From: Actinospica robiniae DSM 44927
GTDB taxonomy: Bacteria; Actinomycetota; Actinomycetes; Streptomycetales; Catenulisporaceae
Reading direction: 5' to 3'
Length of the DNA: 64,000 bases
NCBI RefSeq assembly: GCF_000504285.1
Contig: NZ_KI632511.1
Span: 803,372 to 867,371 of the forward strand
The notes below the pieces were generated by a model. It had not been told where the DNA came from. It did no database searches and was given only the letters and a program-made list of their open reading frames with translations. Each line of letters opens with the position of its first letter. Position 1 is the stretch's first letter. Shown one piece after another: positions 7,245 to 15,569 of the stretch. The translations under genes were made by a program, and so were the position numbers.

Positions 7245-8080
7245 TGGCCCTCGCTACGGCGGCGGCGCCTCCGGAACTGGTCACGCCGCAGGTCCGGATC
7301 CCGCGGCCGCGCTCGCGCGGCCGGGCGATCGCCTTGCGTGCGCTCGGTCCGCTCGCGATCCTCGCGGCCTGGTGGATCGCGTGCGCTACCGGCGTGCTGA
7401 CCTCGGACCTGCTCGCCTCGCCGCCGGCCGTGTTCAGCGCCGCGCTCGACCTGTGGCGCAGCGGCCAGCTCTCGCAGGCCCTGGGGGTCTCGCTGCTGCG
7501 GGCCGGGACCGGCCTGGCCATCGGCGTGCTCGCCGGGCTGGTGCTCGGCGTGGTCGCCGGCTTCTCCCGGGCCGGCGACGACCTGGTGGACTCGGCGATG
7601 CAGACGCTCCGGGCGTTGCCGTTCCTGTCCCTGGTCCCACTGTTCATGGTCTGGTTCGGCATCGGGGAGGCGGCCCGCATCATCCTGATCGCGGTCGCCA
7701 CCACATTCCCGATGTACGTCTCCACCTCGGGCGCGGTCCGCAACGCCGACCGCAAACTGGTGGAGGCGGCCCGCACCTTCGGCCTCGGCCGGTTCGCCAC
7801 GGTGCGTCAGATCGTGCTGCCGGGCGCTCTGCCCGCACTGCTCTCGGGGCTGCGACTGTCCACCACCCTCAGCGTCATCGCCCTGATCGCGGCGGAGGAG
7901 ATCAACTCCACGTCCGGGCTCGGCTACCTGATGTCCGAGGCGCAGGACTTCTCCCGCACCGACATCCTCACCGTCTGCATCCTGATCTACGGCCTGATCG
8001 GCCTGACCGCGGACATCCTCATCAGAGGCCTGGAACGGCTGCTGATGCCCTGGCGCACGGCGGGAGGCGGCGCCCGATGA
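7244..8080 (+). CDS. sulfonate ABC transporter permease (SsuC/TauC type)
   Basis: This 278-residue membrane protein has about six hydrophobic helices. The cytoplasmic coupling loop contains the EAA-type motif (EAARTFGLGRFATVRQIVLPG, near residues 176-196), which docks onto the ATPase. The MVWFGIGEAARI region is characteristic of SsuC/TauC permeases. The start codon overlaps the previous stop (TGATG) and the end overlaps the ATPase by ATGA, so the three subunits should be made together. Confidence 0.9.
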   Translation: MALATAAAPPELVTPQVRIPRPRSRGRAIALRALGPLAILAAWWIACATGVLTSDLLASPPAVFSAALDLWRSGQLSQALGVSLLRAGTGLAIGVLAGLVLGVVAGFSRAGDDLVDSAMQTLRALPFLSLVPLFMVWFGIGEAARIILIAVATTFPMYVSTSGAVRNADRKLVEAARTFGLGRFATVRQIVLPGALPALLSGLRLSTTLSVIALIAAEEINSTSGLGYLMSEAQDFSRTDILTVCILIYGLIGLTADILIRGLERLLMPWRTAGGGAR

Positions 8081-8793
8081 ACACGGCGATCGCACTGTCC
8101 GGCATCCGCCGCGGCTTCGGCGGCCGCACCGTGCTCGACGGAATCGACCTTGAGGTGCCGCGCGGCGAGTTCGTGGCGCTGCTCGGGGCGAGCGGCTCCG
8201 GCAAGACCACGCTGTTGCGCATCCTCGGTGGCCTGGACCGTCCGGACGCGGGCGAAGTGCTGGTGCCGCGCAGACGCACGGTCGTCTTCCAGGAGCCGCG
8301 GCTGATCCCGTCGCGGCGGGTGCTGTCCAACGTCACGATCGGACTGCCGCGGGGCGAGGCCACCCGGGACGTCGCGCGCGCGGCGCTGGCCGAGGTCGGG
8401 CTCTCCGCGCACGACCGGGCCTGGCCGGCGACCTTGTCCGGGGGAGAGGCGCAACGGGTCGCACTCGCCCGCGCCCTGGTCCGCGATCCGGAGCTGCTGC
8501 TGCTCGACGAGCCCTTCGCCGCGCTCGACGCGCTCACCCGGCTGAAGATGCAGGACCTGGTCGCCGATCTGTGCGCACGTCACACCCCGGCCGTGCTGCT
8601 GGTGACGCACGACGTGGACGAGGCGATCCGGCTGGCCGACCGCGTGCTGGTCCTGCGCGACGGCAAGCTGATCACCGACGAGAGGGTCGAGATCGAACGG
8701 CCCAGGGACGAGGCGGACCCGGCTTTCCCGGCGCTGCGTCGGCGCCTGCTCGCGCAGCTCGGCGTCGAGCAACGGGATCGGGAGGCGGTATGA
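8077..8793 (+). CDS. sulfonate ABC transporter ATPase (SsuB/TauB type)
   Basis: This 238-residue ATPase has Walker A GASGSGKTT (near residue 40), a Q-loop at VVFQEPRL, signature LSGGEAQRVALARAL, Walker B LLLLDEPFAALD and the switch His in LLVTHD. The short linker between Walker A and Q-loop is typical of SsuB/TauB. It overlaps the permease by ATGA and runs into the M20 hydrolase by another ATGA. Confidence 0.92.
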   Translation: MNTAIALSGIRRGFGGRTVLDGIDLEVPRGEFVALLGASGSGKTTLLRILGGLDRPDAGEVLVPRRRTVVFQEPRLIPSRRVLSNVTIGLPRGEATRDVARAALAEVGLSAHDRAWPATLSGGEAQRVALARALVRDPELLLLDEPFAALDALTRLKMQDLVADLCARHTPAVLLVTHDVDEAIRLADRVLVLRDGKLITDERVEIERPRDEADPAFPALRRRLLAQLGVEQRDREAV

Positions 8794-9992
8794 GCCTGCT
8801 CGAAGACGCCGCCGAGTTGCAGGAGGACCTGGTCCGTCTGCGCCGTCACCTGCATGCGGAACCCGAGGTCGGCCTCGATCTGCCGCGCACCCAGGAGAAG
8901 GTGCTGCGCGCCTTGGAGTCGGTGCCCCTCGAGGTGAGCACCGGGAGCGCCCTGACCTCGGTCGTCGGCGTGATCCGCGGCACGGCTGCCACGGAAGGCG
9001 CAGAGCGTCGCACGGTCCTGCTCCGCGCCGACATGGACGCGCTGCCGTTGCCGGAGAAGACAGGGCTCGGTTTCGCCTCCCGCTTCCCCGGCGCGGCACA
9101 CGCATGCGGCCACGATCTACACACGGCGATGCTCGTCGGCGCCGCACAGCTGCTCGCGGACCGCCGCGAGCAGCTGGCCGGAGACGTGATCCTGATGTTC
9201 CAGCCCGGCGAGGAAGGGCACGACGGCGCACGGCTGATGCTGGAGGAAGGCCTGCTCGACGCCGCCGGCCGGCGCCCGGACGCCGCGTTCGCGCTGCATG
9301 TCGGCGCCGCTTCGCCTGTCGGCGGGTTCGGCGCCCGCCCCGGCGTGGCCCTGGCCGCCTCGGGCACCGCCGAAGTGGTCTTCCGCGGCAGCGGCGGCCA
9401 CGGTGCGTGGCCGCATGCCGCGCGTGATCCGATCCCGGCCCTGTGCGCCGCGGTCGGGGCACTGCAGACCATGGTCACCCGCCGGTTCGACGCGCTTGAG
9501 CCGGTGTTGGTCTCCGTCGGCCAGATCTCGGCCGGGTCCGCGCCCAATATCGTGCCGGACACGGCCAGACTCACCGCGACCCTCCGGGCCCTGGGCACCG
9601 ACGCGCGGGACCGGCTCGCTCAGGAGATCGAGCGCGTCTGCCACGGTATCGCCCACGCGCACGGCGTCGAGGCCGAAGTCGTGGTGCGGGACGGATATCC
9701 GATCACCGTGAACGACGAGGCAGAGGTCGAATTCGCCGGCTCGGTCATCGCCGAGCTCTTCGGCCCGGACCGGTTCGTCCGGCAGCGCCGCCCCGCGCTG
9801 GTCGCCGACGACATCGGCCGGGTGCTGGCGCGGGTGCCGGGCGTCATGGTCTCGCTCGGCGCCTGCCCGGCCGGCCTCGATCCCGAGCGCGCCGCTCCCA
9901 ACCACGCCCCGACGGCCGTGTTCGACGACGGCGTCCTGGCCGCCGGCGCCGCGACGCTGGCCGAGTTCGCCCTGAGGAGGACCTCGAGATGA
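8790..9992 (+). CDS. M20-family amidohydrolase/peptidase
   Basis: This 400-residue metal-dependent hydrolase belongs to the M20D aminoacylase/hippurate-hydrolase group. RADMDALPLPE (near residue 75), HACGHDLHTA (near 105) and QPGEEG (near 140) carry the usual Cys/His/Glu metal ligands and general base, and a dimerisation domain is inserted around residues 185-300. Such enzymes cleave N-acyl amino acids and related amides. GGGAGG precedes the ATG, which overlaps the ATPase stop. Its place inside a sulfonate import/desulfonation operon suggests hydrolysis of an amide-linked organosulfur compound such as an N-acyl taurine or a mercapturate-like molecule; this is inference. Confidence 0.82.
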   Translation: MSLLEDAAELQEDLVRLRRHLHAEPEVGLDLPRTQEKVLRALESVPLEVSTGSALTSVVGVIRGTAATEGAERRTVLLRADMDALPLPEKTGLGFASRFPGAAHACGHDLHTAMLVGAAQLLADRREQLAGDVILMFQPGEEGHDGARLMLEEGLLDAAGRRPDAAFALHVGAASPVGGFGARPGVALAASGTAEVVFRGSGGHGAWPHAARDPIPALCAAVGALQTMVTRRFDALEPVLVSVGQISAGSAPNIVPDTARLTATLRALGTDARDRLAQEIERVCHGIAHAHGVEAEVVVRDGYPITVNDEAEVEFAGSVIAELFGPDRFVRQRRPALVADDIGRVLARVPGVMVSLGACPAGLDPERAAPNHAPTAVFDDGVLAAGAATLAEFALRRTSR

Positions 9993-10633
9993 CCCGGATC
10001 CACATCGTTCTTCCGCCTTATCGGCAGCCCCGGCCGCCGGTCGCGCTGCCGGACTTCGTCACGGACATCAGGCCACCGGACCCCGGCCCGTGGCCCGCGC
10101 TGGCCCGGGCCGCCGACCTGGCCGGGCTGGCCGGCGTGATCGTGCCCTTCGACCCGCAGGGCCCTGAGTCGCTGGTCACCGCGGCCGGGCTGCTGCGGAC
10201 CACCCGGCACGTCGAGGTGAGCGCCGGGCTGCGGCCGTGGATCGCCACGCCGCAGTACACGGCGAAGCTCTCCGCCTCGCTCCAGCGCTTCTCCGGCGGC
10301 CGCCTGGGCTGGTACTTCGAGGACGGGAACGCCGAGACCGAACAGTTCGTCACGACCGCCGAGGAGTTCTGGCAGCGCCCGGACGGCCTGCCCGAGGTCC
10401 TGTCCGAACACGCCTTTCCCCTCGTCCTGTTCGCCGACTCGGCCTCCTGCATCCGGCTGGACCTACGCGCCCTGAGCCTGGAGGCCAAGGTCACCGCGAT
10501 CGAGGCACACGCGCAGGCAGGCGTGTCCGACTTCTTCCTCGACGTCGGCGACGATCCGGGCGAGGTCTACCGCCTCGGCGAATACGTCCTGCCGCTGCTC
10601 TCGTTCGAAAGGGAACCCAACTATGTCGGTTGA
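9989..10633 (+). CDS. half-length luciferase-like (LLM) protein
   Basis: This 214-residue protein reads like an LLM monooxygenase from which the middle has been removed. It keeps an N-terminal barrel half (residues 1-125, with HVEVSAGLRPWIATPQYTAK and RFSGGRLGWYFEDG) and a short C-terminal segment ending in YRLGEYVLPLL, but lacks roughly 130-150 residues between GNAETEQ and the C-terminal helices. There is no frameshift and the gene is tightly coupled (ATGA before, a 10-base overlap after), so it seems maintained. It may be a non-catalytic partner of the next gene product, as with alpha/beta or LuxF-like pairs. No individual function can be assigned. Confidence 0.6.
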   Translation: MTRIHIVLPPYRQPRPPVALPDFVTDIRPPDPGPWPALARAADLAGLAGVIVPFDPQGPESLVTAAGLLRTTRHVEVSAGLRPWIATPQYTAKLSASLQRFSGGRLGWYFEDGNAETEQFVTTAEEFWQRPDGLPEVLSEHAFPLVLFADSASCIRLDLRALSLEAKVTAIEAHAQAGVSDFFLDVGDDPGEVYRLGEYVLPLLSFEREPNYVG

Positions 10634-11744
10634 CATCTACTGGCGCATCGCGATGGAGGGCGACCAGAAGTCGCTGTACGAGCCGGGGAGCAGCCGCGGC
10701 GGATTCGCGCCGCACCTGTCCGGGGGAGTGGCGCCGGGCCTGAACCGGGCCGCGGCCGGCGGCGACGGCTTCACCCATGCCGACTACATGGCCGAGGTCG
10801 TCCGCGCCAGCGAGGAGTCCGGCTTCGTCGGCGGATTGCTGCCCTCGTTCCCGCACACCGATGACCCATGGGCCGCCGCGGCCACCCTCGCCGCCGAGTC
10901 GCGCACCTACCGGTTCATGGTCGCGTTCCAGCCCGGCTTCCTTCATCCCGTCCAGGCCGCGCGGATGTCCGCGACGCTGCAGCGGGCCACCGGCGGCCGG
11001 CTCGTGTACAACATCATCTCCGGCGGCGGCGGACCGCAGCAGTTGTGGTGGGGCGACACCATCGGACACGACGACCGGTACGCGCGCACCTCGGAGTTCC
11101 TCGACGTGCTCAAGGGCGTCTGGGACGGCGGCGACTTCAGCTACGACGGCCGATTCTACCAGGTGAAGGACGGCGGCCTGCCGCCAGCGCTGACCGGCCA
11201 GCCGTTCCCGGAAATCTACTTCTCCGGCTCGTCACCGGCCGCAATCGAGGCAGCCGGCCGCCACGCCGATTACTACTTGTCCTGGCTCGAGCCTTTCGAC
11301 GCGCTGTCCGAGAAGTTCGCCGCAGTCCGCGCGCGCAGCCCGAAGCCGCCGAAGTTCGCCGTACGCATCGACATCCTCGCCCGCGAGACCGAGCAAGAGG
11401 CATGGGACATCCTCGACCGCGGCTGGGCCGGCCTGCCCGAGCGACGCCCGGAGCGCGAAGGCGGCGACTCGGTCGGCGCCCGGCGCAGCCGCGACTTCGC
11501 CGCCGGCGCCGCCGACTCACCGCGTGCCCTCGAGATCGCCCCGAACGTCTGGGGCGGCTTCGACCGGCTCCGTCCCGGACCGGCGTTCGGCCTGGTGGGG
11601 GACTACGGCCAGGTCGCAGACCGGCTCAACGAGCTGATCGGGCTCGGTGTGGACGCGTTCATCCTGGCCGGAGTCCCGCATCTGGAAGAGGCCCGCCGCG
11701 TGGGCCGCCACGTCCTGCCCCTGTTGAAAGGAATCTCCTCATGA
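10623..11744 (+). CDS. alkanesulfonate monooxygenase-like LLM (SsuD type)
   Basis: This 373-residue flavin-dependent monooxygenase belongs to the SsuD branch. RFMVAFQPGFLHPVQAARM, the following TGGRLVYNIISGGG, and the segment DDRYARTSEFLDVLKGVW are typical of reduced-flavin-dependent sulfonate oxygenases, which release sulfite from the carbon-sulfur bond using FMNH2 and O2. The reductant may come from the flavin reductase encoded at 28942-29439. It overlaps the half-length LLM by ten bases and the next gene by ATGA, so all are co-translated. The natural substrate is unknown. Confidence 0.82.
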   Translation: MSVDIYWRIAMEGDQKSLYEPGSSRGGFAPHLSGGVAPGLNRAAAGGDGFTHADYMAEVVRASEESGFVGGLLPSFPHTDDPWAAAATLAAESRTYRFMVAFQPGFLHPVQAARMSATLQRATGGRLVYNIISGGGGPQQLWWGDTIGHDDRYARTSEFLDVLKGVWDGGDFSYDGRFYQVKDGGLPPALTGQPFPEIYFSGSSPAAIEAAGRHADYYLSWLEPFDALSEKFAAVRARSPKPPKFAVRIDILARETEQEAWDILDRGWAGLPERRPEREGGDSVGARRSRDFAAGAADSPRALEIAPNVWGGFDRLRPGPAFGLVGDYGQVADRLNELIGLGVDAFILAGVPHLEEARRVGRHVLPLLKGISS

Positions 11745-12655
11745 CCACCCGCGTCGGCTATTTCCCGCAGAACAACTCGCTCTGGGTGCTGCGCCACCTC
11801 GGCCTGCTCGAGCAGAAACTCCCTGACGTCGAGTGGGTGGATCTGCGCAGCCTCGGTCGCGGCCCCCGTGTCGATCCCACGCGCGCACTGCCCTCGGCGC
11901 ACGGCGACCACCTGTTCGACGGCGGCTACGACTTCATCGGCACCGGATCCACGCCGCCGGTGACCGCGCAGGCCAAGGGCCACGACATCGTCTACGTCGG
12001 CATCTCGGGCCCGCGGGTGGAGAACGGCCGTCTGGTCGTGCACGCGGACTCCGGCATCGAGGACCCGAGCGGCCTCAAGGGCAAGCGCGTCGCGCTCGGC
12101 CATGGCTCCTGGCAGACCACGCTGTTGCTGCTCGCACTAGAGAAGGCGGGACTGGGCTGGGGTGACATCACGCCGGTCGACGTGTACGACGACGCAGCCG
12201 AGCGCTTCCTGGCCCGGGAAGTGGACGCGTGGGTCGGCTCCTACCCGTATCTGACGAAGGTCGAGCAGCAGGCTGAGCTCCGTGAGCTGATTCCGACCGA
12301 GGGTCTGTTCACGCACCGGTCGCTGTGGTTTACCAGCGCCGAGTTCGCCGAGAACAAGCGGGCCGAACTGACCGCGATCGTCTCCGCGCTCCAAGAGGCG
12401 GACGCCTGGACAGCGGCTAACCCGGCTGAAGCCGCCGAGTTCTTCGCCGCCGACGACGGCCGGCCCGCCGCGGAGTGGGAGCACGCACTGCGCACCCGTC
12501 CCTGGGGCCTGCTCCCGGTCGACGACGCGTTCGTGGCCGAGCAGCAGCACGCCGCGGACCTGTTCCAGGCCAACGGACTGATCGAGCGGGAAATCTCGGT
12601 CGCGGACGCGGTCCGGCCGGACATCAATGAGCTGGTTCGGGCTTCGGCGCGGTAA
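11741..12655 (+). CDS. NMT1/SsuA-like binding protein without signal peptide
   Basis: This 304-residue protein has the sulfonate-binding-protein fold (GLKGKRVALGHGSWQTTLLL and VDAWVGSYPYL match the SsuA-type pattern) but starts directly with MTTRVGYFPQ, with no signal peptide or lipobox, so it should be cytoplasmic. It does not have the Cys-Pro-Val-Pro site of the DszB-like protein. It may be an enzyme that reuses the binding fold, a cytoplasmic substrate carrier, or an exported protein with its signal lost. It is the last gene of the leader-1 operon and is followed by a hairpin. Confidence 0.65.
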   Translation: MTTRVGYFPQNNSLWVLRHLGLLEQKLPDVEWVDLRSLGRGPRVDPTRALPSAHGDHLFDGGYDFIGTGSTPPVTAQAKGHDIVYVGISGPRVENGRLVVHADSGIEDPSGLKGKRVALGHGSWQTTLLLLALEKAGLGWGDITPVDVYDDAAERFLAREVDAWVGSYPYLTKVEQQAELRELIPTEGLFTHRSLWFTSAEFAENKRAELTAIVSALQEADAWTAANPAEAAEFFAADDGRPAAEWEHALRTRPWGLLPVDDAFVAEQQHAADLFQANGLIEREISVADAVRPDINELVRASAR

Positions 12656-12659
12656 CCCT

Positions 12660-12691
12660 GAGGCGGACGGCTGCCAGCGGCCGTCCGCCTC
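12660..12691. terminator. hairpin terminator at end of leader-1 operon
   Basis: Arms 12660-12671 and 12680-12691 form a perfect 12-bp stem with an 8-base loop, 5 bases after the stop codon. It also sits just beyond the convergent VOC-type gene and may serve both. Confidence 0.75.
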
Positions 12692-12717
12692 GCTTCGTCG
12701 TTCACGGCCGCAGGCGG

Positions 12718-13410
12718 TCAGCCGTCCCGCCCCTGCCACGTGGTGATGCAGATCTCGTTGCCCTCGGCGTCGGCGAGCACCCGGAACGCGGGCGCCCGCT
12801 CGGCGGACACGAGCCGGCCTCCGGCGGCGAGCGCGGCTTCGATCCGCCGGTCGGCCTCGTCGTGGGGGACGCAGAGGTCGAAGTGGATGCGGTTGCGCTG
12901 CGGGCGCGGCTCGTCCATCTGCTGGAACCAGATCGCAGGGCCCTGGCCGACGGGGTCGACGAGCGGATCGCACGGACCGTCGGCGCCGGGCTCATCGGCG
13001 TAGCCGAGCGCAGCCCGCCAGAACGGGCGGATCGCGGCGATGTCGAGCGCGTCGATGGCGATCTCCAGCAACTGCACCGAGTGAGGCGCCCCGGTGCCGA
13101 TCTCGGGCCCGCTCGTCAGGCCGAGTTCGTGCACGGCGGCCGAGATCCGGCGCGCGAGTTCGGCGTCTCGGTCCGTGATGGCGGCGTGTTCGAGCGACTG
13201 GAGGGTGAGCACTGCGCGGTCGGGGCGCAGGTCGATCCGCAAGTGCCCGTCGGCGTCGGCACCGCACGCTGCGACGGCGGCCTGGGCGACGTCCACGGCC
13301 TGCGTCGAGGAGGCGACGGGGACCGAGGTGCGCAGTGCGCCGAGCAGGAAGCGCCATCCGTGTTCGGCAACCGCATCCGAGGCCGCCTGGCGGCTCAAAA
13401 CAACGTCCAT
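12718..13410 (-). CDS. pterin dehydratase-like domain fused to VOC (glyoxalase-like) domain
   Basis: This 230-residue protein has two parts. Residues 1-100 resemble pterin-4a-carbinolamine dehydratase, with HLRIDLRPDRAVLTLQS and the closing AAITDRDAELARRI in place of the usual lTxxDxxLAxxI. Residues about 110-228 form a vicinal-oxygen-chelate domain (LLEIAIDALDI ... RNRIHFDLCVPHDEADRRI ... VLADAEGNEICITTW), where His and Glu are candidate metal ligands. Only one VOC module is present, so it would have to dimerise or act as a binding protein. The fusion is found in other actinomycetes. It is transcribed away from leader 2 and its role is unknown. Confidence 0.7.
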   Translation of the reverse strand: MDVVLSRQAASDAVAEHGWRFLLGALRTSVPVASSTQAVDVAQAAVAACGADADGHLRIDLRPDRAVLTLQSLEHAAITDRDAELARRISAAVHELGLTSGPEIGTGAPHSVQLLEIAIDALDIAAIRPFWRAALGYADEPGADGPCDPLVDPVGQGPAIWFQQMDEPRPQRNRIHFDLCVPHDEADRRIEAALAAGGRLVSAERAPAFRVLADAEGNEICITTWQGRDG

Positions 13411-13496
13411 GCCGGTATTCTCTCATCCTCCGACGACATTGGGGCGAGTTCCTGGGATTCTCCGCGTCCACCATGCGAGAGCGGACGGTGTATTGA

Positions 13497-13525
13497 TTGA
13501 CCGTGCTTCGCGATTCTGGTGGAAT
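13497..13525 (+). promoter_or_regulatory. candidate promoter of leader-2 operon
   Basis: TTGACC at 13497-13502 and TGGAAT at 13520-13525 are 17 bases apart and lie just before the leader-2 ORF. The -10 match is poor, but the -35 resembles TTGACA/TTGACG found at the same place before leaders 3, 4 and 5. Confidence 0.35.
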
Positions 13526-13532
13526 GAGACCC

Positions 13533-13610
13533 ATGACACCGCGACTGGAGCTCACCAGGCGGCGCCACATCGATCTGGCGCACGTTTCCAGCGCGTTTTG
13601 TTGTCGTTGA
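13533..13610 (+). CDS. sulfur-regulon leader peptide 2 (25 aa)
   Basis: This 25-codon ORF ends in RRRHIDLAHVSSAFCCR, with two adjacent Cys codons two residues before the stop, the best stalling site among the five leaders. It heads the TauD/importer/monooxygenase operon, which starts 175 bases downstream. Compared with leader 1 it has His in place of the usual Arg after DLA. No perfect Shine-Dalgarno is visible; GGTGGAATGAG lies 7-17 bases before the ATG. Confidence 0.78.
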   Translation: MTPRLELTRRRHIDLAHVSSAFCCR

Positions 13611-13662
13611 CCCGGCAAGCCCCGGTCCTCTTGTTACGCCGACGTTTCCGCACGTCCACGTC

Positions 13663-13676
13663 CGTCTGATCAGACG
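13663..13676. promoter_or_regulatory. palindrome in the leader-2 to tauD interval
   Basis: CGTCTGATCAGACG is a perfect 14-base palindrome halfway between leader 2 and the TauD-like gene. It may be part of the attenuator structure or an operator. Nothing else is recognisable between 13611 and 13785. Confidence 0.35.
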
Positions 13677-13785
13677 CACGCAGGGCCTCCGGCTGCCGTC
13701 GCGTCCCCCTTTCCTTCGCCACCGCGCCTGGTAACCATACGCGCCGCAGTGCTCTGATTCATTGCTTTCATGACGGGATACCCCC

Positions 13786-14682
13786 ATGCCATTTTCTGTG
13801 CGCAAAATCACCGGCCGAATAGGCGCGGTCGTGGACGGCGTCGATTTCAACGCCGCACCAGACCCCCTGATCATCGCAGGCCTGCGCGAGGCCCTGAACA
13901 CGCACAAAGCGCTCGTCTTCGACGGCGTCGACCTCGATGACGACGACCAAGAGCGCGTGCTCGGCTGGTTCGGCGATCTGACCACCGCCCACCCGAACCT
14001 GCCCGCCGCCGACGGCAGGACAAACGTGCTCGCGGTCGACAGCGAGTCCTCGAAGTCGAACGAGTGGCACACCGACGTCACCTTCGTCGTCGGTCCGCCG
14101 CAGATCACCTCGCTCCGGAGCCTCGTTACCACGCCCTACGGTGGCGAAACGCTGATCGCAAACTCCGCGGCGGCCTACCGTGACCTGCCTGAACCCTTGC
14201 GCGCGTTCGCGGATTCGCTGCGCGCCGTCCACACCAACCAGTACGACTACATACGCCCCGCCGCGACGAGCGAGGCACGCCGGGATCATGACCGCGCCTT
14301 CCTGGCGACGTCCTACGAGACGGAACATCCCGTCGTCCGCGTGCATCCGCTCACCGGCGAGCGCGGTCTGTTCATCGGCGGGTTCGTCAAGCGAATCGTC
14401 GGGCTCTCGGCCACCGAGTCGGCCGAGCTCCTGCGCATCTTCCAGTCGTACGTGACGCGTCCCGAGAACGTGCTGCGCTGGGCCTGGTCACCCCGTCAGC
14501 TGCTGCTGTTCGACAATCGCATCACCCAGCACTACGCGATCGACAACTACGACGACCACCCGCGCCTGCTGCACCGGGTCACGGTGGCCGGCGAAGTACC
14601 CGTCGGGGTCGACGGCCGCCGGAGCGAACAACTGGTCGGTGACGCGTCGCACTTCACCCGCGTGGCGGAGCTTGTCGCATGA
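13786..14682 (+). CDS. TauD/TfdA-family 2-oxoglutarate dioxygenase
   Basis: This 298-residue enzyme has the TauD iron site: WHTDVTF gives His95 and Asp97, ITQHYAID gives His249, and Arg264 in LHRVTV should bind the 2-oxoglutarate carboxylate. Relatives hydroxylate the carbon next to sulfur in taurine, alkyl sulfonates or alkyl sulfates, and the product breaks down to sulfite or sulfate and an aldehyde. It is the first structural gene after leader 2 and overlaps the permease by ATGA, so its substrate is probably what the importer brings in. The ATG has GACGGGA about 6-12 bases upstream. Confidence 0.9.
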   Translation: MPFSVRKITGRIGAVVDGVDFNAAPDPLIIAGLREALNTHKALVFDGVDLDDDDQERVLGWFGDLTTAHPNLPAADGRTNVLAVDSESSKSNEWHTDVTFVVGPPQITSLRSLVTTPYGGETLIANSAAAYRDLPEPLRAFADSLRAVHTNQYDYIRPAATSEARRDHDRAFLATSYETEHPVVRVHPLTGERGLFIGGFVKRIVGLSATESAELLRIFQSYVTRPENVLRWAWSPRQLLLFDNRITQHYAIDNYDDHPRLLHRVTVAGEVPVGVDGRRSEQLVGDASHFTRVAELVA

Positions 14683-15569
14683 GCGAAGTCGTCACTATCT
14701 CGGCGCCCGCCTTCGAATCCGACGGCGGGACGCCTGAGGCGCAGCGGCGCGAAGTGTTCGTTCCACGCGACGCCGAACATCAGACACGCCTCGGCCAGCT
14801 GCGCAGGCATCTGCGATGGCCGCTCGGGATCTACACGACGCCGGTCTTCGTGCTCGTCCTGTGGCAGGTCCTGTCAGATCTCGGAGTGCTGGCGCAGACC
14901 TACGCGCCGTCCCCGACCTCCATCGTCCGGTCCGGGTTCGACCTCTGGCAGCAGGGCGTGCTCGGCCCCGATCTGGCCGTCTCGTTGCGCCGGGCGGGCC
15001 TCGGCCTGGCGATCGGGCTGACGATCGGCGTCACCTGCGGTGTGCTCGGCGGCCTGCTGCGCAGCGGCGAGTACGTCTTCAACGGGCTCGTCCAGGTCCT
15101 CAACACGATCCCGCTGCTCGCCGTGCTGCCGCTGATGATCGTCTGGTTCGGGATCGGCGAGGTCACCAAGGTGCTGCTCGTCTCCTTCGGCGCGGGCGTC
15201 CCGATGTACCTCAACCTCTTCGCGGCGATCCGCGGCGTCGATCAAGGGCTGATCGAGATGGCCCGCACCACCGGCGCCGGCCGCTGGCGCCTGGTGACGC
15301 GCGTGCTGGTGCCCGGATCGCTGCCCGGCTTCCTGGTCGGACTCCGGTTCTCCCTCGCCTACAGCATCCTCGGCCTCGTCGCGGCCGAGACGGTCAACGC
15401 CGACTCGGGCATCGGCTTCCTCATCACGCAGGCGCAGACCTACCTGCAGACCGACCAGGTCTTCGTCGGGCTCGCGGTCTACTCGGTCCTGGGCCTGCTC
15501 GCCGACCAGTTCGTCCGGATACTCGAGCGGGTGCTGCTGCGCTGGCGCCCGGGATATGAGGTGACATGA
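14679..15569 (+). CDS. sulfonate ABC transporter permease
   Basis: This 296-residue permease of the SsuC/TauC family has about 45 hydrophilic N-terminal residues before its first membrane helix and then about six helices. The coupling motif is EMARTTGAGRWRLVTRVLVPG (near residues 193-213), and MIVWFGIGEVTKV is the family signature. It overlaps both neighbours by ATGA. In this importer the order is permease, ATPase, binding protein, unlike the first importer. Confidence 0.9.
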   Translation: MSEVVTISAPAFESDGGTPEAQRREVFVPRDAEHQTRLGQLRRHLRWPLGIYTTPVFVLVLWQVLSDLGVLAQTYAPSPTSIVRSGFDLWQQGVLGPDLAVSLRRAGLGLAIGLTIGVTCGVLGGLLRSGEYVFNGLVQVLNTIPLLAVLPLMIVWFGIGEVTKVLLVSFGAGVPMYLNLFAAIRGVDQGLIEMARTTGAGRWRLVTRVLVPGSLPGFLVGLRFSLAYSILGLVAAETVNADSGIGFLITQAQTYLQTDQVFVGLAVYSVLGLLADQFVRILERVLLRWRPGYEVT

